DNA of 64,000 nucleotides from Mesorhizobium sp. WSM4311 (lineage in GTDB: Bacteria; Pseudomonadota; Alphaproteobacteria; Rhizobiales; Rhizobiaceae): assembly GCF_002295115.1 (NCBI RefSeq), contig NZ_NSFV01000005.1:186001-250000 (forward strand), written 5' to 3'. Positions 24,848-33,900 of the stretch are shown here, piece by piece; within the stretch, counting starts at the first letter, position 1, and each line of letters starts with the position of its first letter. The position numbers and the translations under genes were made by a program. The notes under the pieces are model-generated. The model did not search any database. It was not told the origin of the DNA and worked only from the letters and a program-made list of their open reading frames with translations.

Positions 24848-25123
24848 ATGGCGTCGGTATCGGATTTCAAGCAGGCGGTTGGGTCGGTTTTCACTGTTGC
24901 GATTGGCGGCAGGGCGGTTTGCCTCGAACTGACGGCCGTTCACCAGATCGCCTCCAGCCCACGCCCTGGCGGCGGCTTCACGCTTCTGTTCAAGGGGCCG
25001 CGCGATATAGGCCTGCCGCAGGCCATCTACCACCTCACCAGCGATGCGATCGCCGACGACATCTTCATCGTGCCGGTTTCAGCCGACGCGACCGGCTATC
25101 AGTACGAGGCTGTCTTCAACTGA
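24848..25123 (+). CDS. DUF6916 family small protein
   Basis: A 91-residue protein: SDFKQAVGSVFTVAIGGRAVCLELTAVHQIASSPRPGGGFTLLFKGPRDIGLPQAIYHLTSDAIADDIFIVPVSADATGYQYEAVFN. This small beta-rich domain has the F-L-F-GP-----P-Q--Y-L pattern I associate with DUF6916, typically encoded beside phage-collar-domain (MdpB-like) proteins. Its role is unknown. ATG 24848 is selected because the conserved part begins at once. Two downstream genes on this strand and the three collar genes on the other complete the neighbourhood. Confidence 0.75.
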   Translation: MASVSDFKQAVGSVFTVAIGGRAVCLELTAVHQIASSPRPGGGFTLLFKGPRDIGLPQAIYHLTSDAIADDIFIVPVSADATGYQYEAVFN

Positions 25124-25197
25124 TTTTGATTTTCGACGGTCCGGTCGGTCAGGACGACGATCAGGGCACAGGGCGGTTCGGAGGGGCGGCTCGACAT

Positions 25198-25776
25198 ATG
25201 ATCGACTATATCCAGATCGCCGGCGTCCTTGACGAAGCAGCATGCTGCGCGCTGTGCGCGGAAATTCGGGCTGCCTCGGGCCGTCCGGCCGGCCTGATGG
25301 GGCGTCCCGATCAAAACCCGGCATGGCCCGAAGTCCGCCGCACCAGGCGCGCCGAGGTCTCGGAAGCGACCGAAGGGCCGGTGAATGCCCTGTTGGCGCG
25401 GCAGAAGACGGCTCTGGAACGGCATTTCGGGCTCGCGCTCGGCACCTGCGAAAAGCCGCAGTTTCTTCACTACCGGGAAGGTGATTTCTTCGTGCCGCAT
25501 CAGGATGGCAACACGCCGCTCATTCACGACGAGTCGCGGTTCAGAAAGATCTCGGCGGTGATTTTTCTCAACCGTCAGTCGGACGATCCTTCGCCCGAAG
25601 GCTATTCCGGCGGCTCGCTGGTCCTGCATGGGCCATACAGCGGTCCGAACCTGCGCGTCACCATGCCGGCCTTGCCGGGCTCGCTCGTTGCCTTCCGTTC
25701 GGAAACGACGCACGAAGTCACACCGGTCACGCGCAACGAACGTTTCACCATCGTGTCGTGGTATCGCGGCGCGTGA
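25198..25776 (+). CDS. 2OG-Fe(II) dioxygenase (prolyl-hydroxylase-like)
   Basis: A 192-residue double-stranded beta-helix oxygenase. Iron ligands are H101 and D103 in VPHQDGNTP and the distal H172 in TTHEVTP; R182 in ERFTIVSWY binds 2-oxoglutarate. The arrangement KISAVIFLNRQSDDPSPEGYSGGSLVLHG resembles prolyl 4-hydroxylase/PKHD-type enzymes, which hydroxylate proteins or peptides. It follows the DUF6916 gene by 74 bases on the same strand. The position next to collar proteins and a giant exported protein suggests, but does not show, protein hydroxylation of a surface component. Confidence 0.87.
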   Translation: MIDYIQIAGVLDEAACCALCAEIRAASGRPAGLMGRPDQNPAWPEVRRTRRAEVSEATEGPVNALLARQKTALERHFGLALGTCEKPQFLHYREGDFFVPHQDGNTPLIHDESRFRKISAVIFLNRQSDDPSPEGYSGGSLVLHGPYSGPNLRVTMPALPGSLVAFRSETTHEVTPVTRNERFTIVSWYRGA

Positions 25777-25789
25777 GAGCACCAGCGCT

Positions 25790-26314
25790 TCACCGGGGAG
25801 GACACATCATCAGGTCGTAAACGCCCTTGTCCTCGGCGACGGCGAAGCCGAGCCTGGCATAGAGCTGTCTGGCCGGATTGTTCTTCTCGACATGAATCGA
25901 CGCTGATTTGCCGGCTAACCATGCCTCGTCGATAAGGTCGCCGAGCAGTGCCGCGCCGAGCCCTTTGCGCCGATGCGCCGGCAGAAGGGCGATATCGATG
26001 ATGCGATGCTGGGTCGGCCAGCGCTCGATATAGAGGCGACCGATGTCGTCTCCGTCACGCATGATCACCAGCCAGTCGGCCGCGGGATAGTGTTTGATGT
26101 AGTGCGCGTGTTGCGCCCGGAACTGCATGTCGAGGAAGGCCGCCTTCTGCTCGTCGGTCCAGGACGTCACCGCGAGTTCCTCGGCGCGGGTCGACGCATA
26201 GAGCCGTGACAGGAACGGCAGATCGGCATCCGTAGCCGGGCGAACCGACAGCCCGGCGCCAACCGCCCGCATCCAGCCGATTGATGCCGCTTCAAACACC
26301 TGCAGACCGGTCAT
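25790..26314 (-). CDS. GNAT family N-acetyltransferase
   Basis: A 174-residue GNAT: LSVRPATDADLPFLSRLYASTRAEEL at the N-terminus, IDIALLPAHRRKGLGAALLGDLIDEA as the acetyl-CoA-binding motif A (R-R-K-G-L-G), and VEKNNPARQLYARLGFAVAED as motif B. It is encoded seven bases after the first collar gene in reading order and likely shares its transcript, since all four (three collar genes then GNAT) run leftward with short gaps. The substrate is unknown; acetylation of a neighbour product is one possibility. Confidence 0.88.
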   Translation of the reverse strand: MTGLQVFEAASIGWMRAVGAGLSVRPATDADLPFLSRLYASTRAEELAVTSWTDEQKAAFLDMQFRAQHAHYIKHYPAADWLVIMRDGDDIGRLYIERWPTQHRIIDIALLPAHRRKGLGAALLGDLIDEAWLAGKSASIHVEKNNPARQLYARLGFAVAEDKGVYDLMMCPPR

Positions 26315-26321
26315 CGACAGA

Positions 26322-26846
26322 TCAGGGGCGGGCCGGGAAAATGCCCTGCAAGGCGATGCAGAAGTTGAGTGTCAGGTACGGCATCATGTTGTTGTGCGGC
26401 AGGTCGCCGCCCGTTGGCTGCACCGCATTGCTGTTCAGCGGCGTCAAACTGGCGTTGCTGGTCTGGTAGACCGGTCCGCCCGCCGACCGCGCCAGTCCCG
26501 TGGAGGCCGATGGCGCGAACAGCAGCGCCGGAGGAATGGCGGCCATCAGCGAATGCACATGTTGCGGCATCTCGGTCTGTAGCAGCGCTACCGTCGTCGA
26601 TCCCCCGGTTTCACCCAGGAAGTGATCCGATCCGCCAGCGGCCTGGCCGGGCTGCATCGGCGCATTGCCCTGCATGTCCGGCAAGGCAAAGTTCGATTTG
26701 CCATCGCCGCCATAGGTTGTGCCCAGCAGCGAGAACAAGGCGGTGTTTTGCGAGATCGGCATGAGCTGACCGTCGCAGGTCGCCCAGCCCGTGGGGGCGA
26801 AGTTGAACGGGAAAATTCGGATTTCCGCGACGAATTGGTCCGACAT
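26322..26846 (-). CDS. Phage tail collar-domain (MdpB-like) protein, copy 3
   Basis: A 174-residue member of a three-gene paralogous array. An N-terminal collar domain is visible: EIRIFPFNFAPTGWATCDGQLMPISQNTALFSLLGTTYGGDGKSNFALPDMQGNAPMQPGQ. The second half (LPHNNMMPYLTLNFCIALQGIFPARP) is the typical closing motif. In phage tails this domain trims receptor-binding fibres, but the stand-alone bacterial versions, related to the microcystin-related MrpB/MdpB proteins, are not linked to virions. It is nine bases downstream of copy 2. No phage genes accompany it. Confidence 0.88.
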   Translation of the reverse strand: MSDQFVAEIRIFPFNFAPTGWATCDGQLMPISQNTALFSLLGTTYGGDGKSNFALPDMQGNAPMQPGQAAGGSDHFLGETGGSTTVALLQTEMPQHVHSLMAAIPPALLFAPSASTGLARSAGGPVYQTSNASLTPLNSNAVQPTGGDLPHNNMMPYLTLNFCIALQGIFPARP

Positions 26847-26855
26847 GGTCCTGTC

Positions 26856-27356
26856 CTATGTTTGGCTCGGGAAAACGCCGAACAGTGAAATGATGAAATT
26901 GATGCAAAGATAGGGCTGCAAATTGCTGTGCGGCTGGCTGCCGCCCGCTGGCGTCATCGACGACGGCCCCAGCGCCACTGTGGGAGCGATCGCGGAGTAG
27001 ACTTTGATCGTGGACGACTGGGCAAGCACGTTGTTGCCCGGGGCGCTGGCGCCACCGATATTGGTTGTCGCCATGAACGGGTGCGAGTGCGAGGCGATCT
27101 GCTGCGTTGTAAGCGTAACCTCTTCTACACCCGCCATCTGCCCGATCACGTACCCGTTGCCTTGATGCAGCGGCAGCCGGCCCGACAGGTTCGGCAGATT
27201 GAACGTCTCTTCCCCGTCACCGCCATAGGTGGTGCCGATAAGTTGGAACAGCGTCTCATACTCCGAGATAGGCAATGTCTGGCCTTGGCAGAACATCCAG
27301 CCGTTCGGATTGAAATTGCCGGCGAACATGCGAATCTCGCCCACATAGGCTGCCAT
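26856..27356 (-). CDS. Phage tail collar-domain (MdpB-like) protein, copy 2
   Basis: A 166-residue paralogue: GEIRMFAGNFNPNGWMFCQGQTLPISEYETLFQLIGTTYGGDGEETFNLPNLSGRLPLHQG, then TLTTQQIASHSHPFMATTN (the conserved His-x-His), and PHSNLQPYLCINFIISLFGVFPSQT. It is clearly diverged from copies 1 and 3, so the array is old rather than a recent duplication. It starts 13 bases after copy 1. The conserved H-S-H motif after the collar may bind a metal, as in tail-fibre trimers; this is inferred. Confidence 0.88.
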   Translation of the reverse strand: MAAYVGEIRMFAGNFNPNGWMFCQGQTLPISEYETLFQLIGTTYGGDGEETFNLPNLSGRLPLHQGNGYVIGQMAGVEEVTLTTQQIASHSHPFMATTNIGGASAPGNNVLAQSSTIKVYSAIAPTVALGPSSMTPAGGSQPHSNLQPYLCINFIISLFGVFPSQT

Positions 27357-27369
27357 CGTTCGAACTCCT

Positions 27370-27870
27370 TCAATTTCGCGAGGGAAAGATGCCGACCAGG
27401 GCGATGCAGAAATTCAAGGTCAGGTATGGCTGCATGTTTTCGTGCGGCTGGCTGCCGCCGATACTGCTGACTTCGGTTGGGATCATGGTCGTCAGATTCG
27501 CCGGTGCGCCATAGAGCTGATTGGCCGGCCCCAGATAATTGTTGGTGGCAATCACCTGGTCACCATCCACCGTCGAGGCGCTGGCGCCATGCACATGGGA
27601 CGGCAATTCCTGGACGGTAAGCGTATGCGACGGCTCGCCGCCCTGTTGACCAAGGAAAAATCCTTCGCCGCCCATATGCGTCGGCACCCGGCCCTGCAGA
27701 TTTGGCAGCGCGAACGTGGTTTGCCCATTACCGCCATAGGTCGTGCCCAAAAGAGAAAACAACGCCTGGTTCTGGTTTATCGGCAGAAACTGGCCATTGC
27801 AGAACGCCCAACCCTTGGGAGGGAAGTTGAACGATATCAGTTTTATTTCCGATAGATATGGCTCTGCCAT
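27370..27870 (-). CDS. Phage tail collar-domain (MdpB-like) protein, copy 1
   Basis: A 166-residue protein, first in the leftward array of three: SEIKLISFNFPPKGWAFCNGQFLPINQNQALFSLLGTTYGGNGQTTFALPNLQGRVPTHMG, then TLTVQELPSHVHGASAS (HVH), and PHENMQPYLTLNFCIALVGIFPSRN. A 107-base AT-richer gap separates it from the 3' end of the giant exported-protein gene and probably carries the array promoter. No signal peptide is seen, so export, if any, would be by another route. Confidence 0.88.
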   Translation of the reverse strand: MAEPYLSEIKLISFNFPPKGWAFCNGQFLPINQNQALFSLLGTTYGGNGQTTFALPNLQGRVPTHMGGEGFFLGQQGGEPSHTLTVQELPSHVHGASASTVDGDQVIATNNYLGPANQLYGAPANLTTMIPTEVSSIGGSQPHENMQPYLTLNFCIALVGIFPSRN

Positions 27871-27977
27871 ACGGGCCCCCTCCAGCTTCTATCCGATGCC
27901 GCTAACATGACACGTCAGATAGAAATGTCGACATGAATCTTGTGTATTCGCAACTGCTAAACTACCACAAAACTTGA

Positions 27978-30900
27978 TCAGGGCAGCGGTGGCACCGTAT
28001 TGACGATGTTGATCGTTCCCGACGTCGCCACGGTTGTCGTGGCCGGATTCAGGTTGTTGTCCGTGACGACCTGCTCGGCCGTTGGAGCTGCGGAGACACC
28101 CCTCGACAGGTTGATCGTCGAGGTACTGGCTCCGCCGGATACCGCCAGGAAGACGTCACTGCCGTTCGCCGGATCGCCATTGGAGAAGTCGTTGCGCTGA
28201 GTCCCGGAACCGCCGACCAAAAGGTTGATGACGCCATTGTCGCCGGCCAGGCCCGAGCCCGCGACGACGTAGAGGCCGGTGAAGGCATTGGAATCGCCAT
28301 TGCTGGTCGTATTGCCCTGCACCGTGGCATTGATCGTGCTGCTGCCGGAAATCTGGGAGATCTGTATGCCGGCCGTGTCGTAGTGCGTGAGAATGTTGTT
28401 CAGGATCGCGACGGTGAAGGTACCGTTGTCCTGGCTGTTGATGTCGATATCGTTGGAGCCGATGCCGCTGCCCGAATGGGCTGTGCCGGCGACGCCGATC
28501 GTGTTGCCCGAAATCGTGCCGTCGAATATCGAATTGCCGCTGCCGCTGCCCTTGTTCACTTCGATGACGTGCGACTTGATGCCGGTTCCACCATTGGCGG
28601 CATGCATGTCGAACGTGTTGTTGGCGACATTGAAGGTGACATTGCCAAGGCTGGCGATGTCGAAGGCAGTGCCGCCGCTCACGGTCACAGGGTGGTTGTT
28701 GGTTACCGTGTTGCCGACCAGCTGAACGTCCATGTTCGTCCCGACCCCGCCTGTCGCGGCAACGAGGTTGGCGCGGGCTGTCGTCAAAGCGCTGTTGGAG
28801 ACGGTCAGGTTCATGGCGGTGCTGCCCGCGTCGGCCTGGAAGTTGATGCCGTCGTTCATCCCGGTACCGTTGTCGCTCCTGCCGCCGATGGTGGAGCTGT
28901 CGATCGTCAGCCGGTTCAGCGTGCCGGTGTTGTTCTCGACCATGATGGTGTTGGTATAGCCGCCGCTGATGTTCGAATTGGTGATCGAACCGGAGCCCAG
29001 CAGGTTGGTCAGCCGGATCGCATCCTCACCGACATTGGCGAAGGACGCCAGCCCGTCGGACAGGCTGTTGCTGGTGCCGCTGTCGCCGCTTATGATGCTG
29101 TGGTCCAGCGTGAAGTCGGTGACGTTGTTGCCGCGGATCGCGAAATTGCCGAAGTCGTTGAGCTGCATCCAGGCGAGCTGCACACCCTTCGTACCGTTGA
29201 GGAAGATGCCTGTGCCTTGCGTGGCGGAGCCGTCGGCGCCGCTCTTGTTGGCGATGGTGCCGCCCGAGCCGGCCGAGCCGGTGCCGGTCACATGCAGGCC
29301 GCCATTGCCGGCCGCCGTGCCGGTGTTGACCAGGATGATGCCGTTGGCGCTGCCGCCATTCGACGAGATGCTCTGGAAGACCAGGTTGCCCGAGTCGATA
29401 TTTGTGTTCTCGACATCGAGTGCCGTGCCGGTCGTTGACGTGATCGTGTTGCCGCTGCCCTGCACCGTCACCGTGCCACCGCCTGTGGCGTTGAAGCCGG
29501 TGCCGCTGGTGGTGTTGATGACCAGGCCACCGCCGGTGAAGTTGATGGTCGCGTTGGTATTGTTGGCCAGGTTGACGGCGGTGTTGGTCCCGGTCGTCAG
29601 CGACTTGCCGGCACCGGAGAAATTGATTGTGCCGCCGCTGTTGTTGTTGACGAGAATGCCGTTGGTGGTGGCGCCGGTCGCGGTAAGAGTGCCGGACAGT
29701 GTCGTGGTGCCGCCGGTGCGGTTCTGGATGGCAACGATGTTGTTGGCGTTGTTTTTCGAAATGGTGCCGGCGTAGGTGATGTTGCCGGCGCCGCCATTTA
29801 CGTTGAAACCCACGCCTGTCGGATTGGTGATCGAGGTGCCGGCGCCGAAGCTGAAGGCGCCGTCCGAGCTGGTAACGATGTCGATGCCGGCGTCGCCGCC
29901 GTTCAGCGTCGTCGTGCCATTGAAATTATAGGTGCCGTCGGCATTCGAGAATTGCAGGCCGATGCCGTTGCTGGCCGACAGCGTGCCGGTCTGGAAGGTC
30001 AGTGTGCCGACGGAGTGGGTCGACACGTTGACCATGGCGCCGCTGCCGCCCTGGGTGATGTTACCGCTGTAGGTGACGTTGGCCGTGCTGCCGGACACGT
30101 TCATCGCCGTCCCGGTCGGATTGGTGATCGAGGTGCCGGTGCCGAAGCTGAAGGTGCCGCCCGAACCGGTGAGGATGTTGATGTTGGCGGTGCCGCCGTT
30201 CAGCGTCGTCGTGCCGTTGAAATTATAGGTGCCGTCGGCGTTCGAGAATTGCAGGCCGGTGCCATTGGTGGCCGACAGCGTGCCGGTGTTGAAGGTCAGC
30301 GTGCCGGTATGGGCGCCGGTGACGTTGACCATGGCGGCGTTGTTGGCCTGGGTGATGTTGCCGGCATAGGTGGCATTCACGCTGCCGCCGGTGACCAGGA
30401 ACGCCGCGCCCGTCGCACCGCTCAAGCTGCCGGTGCCGAGGCCGACGCTGCCGGAGACAGTGGTCAGGCTGACATTGTTGGTGCCGCCGGTCGATGTCGT
30501 CGAGGTGAAAGTGACGCCGGCGGCGATACCGTTGAGATTCACCGCCTGCGCGCCGGTGGAATTCACGGCGCCGGTCGTGACATTGACCGTGCCGCCATTG
30601 CTGGCGCTGAAGCCCGCCGTGCCGTTTGTGAGGATATTCAGATTGGCGAAGTTGACGGTCGAAGCCTTGCCGGCGTTGTCGATCGATACGGCTGTGCCTG
30701 TCATCGTCGTACTGGTACCGAGATTGACGGCCCCGTTGAAGCTGACCGTGTTCGCCGCGGTCGCGCCGGAAATGGCTATGCCGCTCGCCACGCCATTCGC
30801 CGAGATCGGCCCGCCGAAGGTGACGCTGCCGCCGCCGCGGTTGGCGATGCTGACGGCGTTGCCGGCCGTCGCCTTGGTGACCGAGCCGCCATAGGTGATG

Positions 30901-33900
30901 ACGGCATTACCGCCGGTCACGTTGAACGCTGTGCCCGTCGCACCGCTCAGCGCGCCGGAGCCGAGGCCGACCGTGCCGGTGACATTGGTCAGGCCGACAT
31001 TGTTGGTGCCGCCGCCCGACGAGGTCGAATCGAGCGCGATGGTGGCGGCGACGCCCGAGAGGCTGATCGCCTGGCCGCCGGTGGAATTCACGGTCTCGGC
31101 GCCGCCGGTGGCGGCGATGGTCATCGCCCCACCAGTTCCCGAGATGGCCGTGCCGGTGGTGGTGTCGACCGTCAGCCCGCCGTTGAAGCCGGTCGCGCCA
31201 CCGCTTTGTGTAATGCCGGTGCCGCTTGTCGTGTCGATGTTGGCGAGGCCGCCGACGTTGAGCGTGCCGCTGGCCCAGCCGATGCCGCCGCCGGTCGTGT
31301 TGTTGACCGCCACCGTGTTGAAGTTGAAGGTGCCGGTGTTGGCGTTGATGGCGCTGATGCCGGCGCCCGTCGTGTTGGTTATGCTGGTGGCGCCGGTGAC
31401 GGTGAACGTGCCGGCGACGCCGTCGAAGATGATACCGCTGGCGCCGCCGCTGGCCGTGACGCTTCCTACCGTCATGTTGACGGTCAATGGGTCGAGGTTG
31501 AACGCCGTGCCGTTGGTGGTGTCGACCGAGCCGCCGCTGCTGTTCAGGGTGAAATTGGTATTCGCGCCCTTCGTGTCGACCAGGAGACCGGTGCCGCCAT
31601 TGCTGGCGACGGTGAAGGTGCCGAGGTCGAGCGTGCCGCTGGTGTTGGTGAAGGCCAGGCCGTTGCCCTGGACGCGTGCGCCCGTCGTGCCGACATCGAG
31701 CGTGCCGACGCTGACGGTGCCGCCGGCTCCAGTGGAATCGAACGTAACGTTGTTGAAGGCAATGCCGCCTCCGGTGCCGCCAGTGACCGTATTGCCGGAG
31801 AAGGACCTGACGGCGATCGAGTTGCTTGTCGGGCCGATGTTCTGGCCGGCGAAGGACGCGGCCAGCGCGGCTCCGGTCGACTGCAGCGTGTTGCCATCGA
31901 TCGAGAGCAGCAGCGTGTCGGCCGGCGCGCCGGTGGTGATGAAATCGAGCGCCCGGCCGCCGGCGGCGATGTCGTTGTCCCTGACGAAGAAACTGGAGGC
32001 GGCCGATGCGTTGCCGGAAATGCCGGCGCCGGTGCCGGTATTGCGGATGATGAGGTTCTGGATGCCGCCGGTGATCGTCCCGGCGCCCGATGTCGCCAGG
32101 TTGATGACCGAGGTGGCGTTGTTGGTCTGCAGGATGGGCCGCAGCGTATCGATGCCGCCCGGCGCCGTAACGATCGGCGAATTCTGCACCGTGGTGAAGT
32201 GGAACGCTGCCGACGCGCCACCGCTGGTGTCGACACCGAGCTGCGAGACATCGATGGCCGCGTCGCCGCTCTTGAAGGCGAGCAGCACCTGACCGTCATC
32301 GAGGTTGAACGCGGTGCCGCTGAGGTCGATGGTTTCTTGGGCACCGTTGACGTTCTGGTCGATCAGCACCACGACATTGGCGGTGGACGCCTGCGCACCC
32401 AAATAGCTGCCCGGATTGGCGAGGCTGCCGTCGCCGGTGCCGCCGGATGTGACATAGTAGACGCGGACCGCCGAAAGGTTCGACGTGTCGCCGCTGAAAT
32501 TGACGTCGTTGAAATTGTAGTCGCCGTTGGTCGGCAAACTATCGGTGGCGTGGATGACCTGGCCGCCGGTGGTCGCGATGGTCGATTCGGCCGGGCCCTG
32601 GCCGTCGCCGAACACCAGCTTGGCGTTGGTGGCGCTGGAGAACTGGACGCCATAGCCGACATTTTCGATCTTGGAGGTCTGTCCGGCCGGGTTGTTGTTG
32701 ACGGTGTCGCCGAGCTGGATCGTCCCGGTGCCGGTCGTGCCGGCCATGTCGATGCCGATCGTGCCGGCGAAGCTGCCGCCATCGACGTCGAAATCGCCCG
32801 CCGTGATGTTGCTGGTGCCGAGCGATGCGCCGTTGAGGTCGAAGCCGACCGCGTTCGCGGCGGCGAGGCCGACCGTCACGCTGGTGAAGTCCAGTGCCGA
32901 GCCGAGGGTGCCGGAAATGTCGATGCCGCGCGAGGTGATGCCCTGCAGGTCGACCGCGCCGAGATCGAGCGAGCCGCCGTTGACATCGTTGAGCGATATG
33001 CCGGTCGCAGCACCGTTGCTCGAAATCGTATCGAAATTGATGCCGGCCGCGGCGATGGTCACGCCGTCGAGGTCCAATGCGGTGCCCGTCCCGGTGGTGA
33101 TGGTGTTGCCGCTGACGCTGACCGTGCCGCCGCCGCTGGCGCTGAACGCCGTCGCGGCGTTCGTGGTGATGTCCAAACCCTCGAAAGTGATTATGGAACC
33201 GGCGTTGTTGGTGAGCGAGACACCATTGCCGCCGACCGTCACCTCGTCGGAGAACGTGATCAGGCCGCCGGTATGATTTGCGATGCTGACGCCGCCGCCG
33301 GTCAGCGTGCCCGGTGTCGCGCTGTTGGGCAAAGTGCCGCGCGTCAGCGTGATGTTACCGGCGCCGCCATTGGCGTCGAGCAGCGTGCCGGCGACATTGA
33401 TGTTGTTGTCGAGAATGGACAGGTTCGAGTCGAGGCTGGCGACCTTGAAGGCCGTGCTGCCGGTGGCGACATTGCTGACCGTCACGCCCTGGATGGTGAT
33501 GCCGCCGGCATTGTTGAAGCCACCCGCGCTCTGGTCGATGGCAAAGACCGAGCCGCTGGCGCCATTGAAGTTGAAAGCGGTGTTGCTGACCTGGTTGCTG
33601 CCGAGCAGATGCAGGAAGTCGGCCGTGCCGGTGACCACGCCTTCATTGCCGGTGACGTTGCCGCCGGTGGCGCCGAGATTGCCCTGGACATTGACCGGCT
33701 GGAGCGTGCCGGAGACGGTGATGGCGGTGTTGTTGCCGAACCCGGTGATCGACTGGCCCGAATCGAGCGTGAACGGCGTGCCGCTGAGATCGACGGTGCC
33801 GACGAAGGCGAAGGTCTGCGTGCCGGCCAGGGCATCGGCGGCGGCGACCGAGATGGTCGTCACCGCGGCGCTGAGCCCGTAGGTGCCGGCGGCGATCACG

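Noticed and set aside
26322..27870. Prophage remnant
   Set aside because: Only collar-domain genes are present. No terminase, portal, capsid, integrase, lysis gene or attachment duplication is seen within the window.
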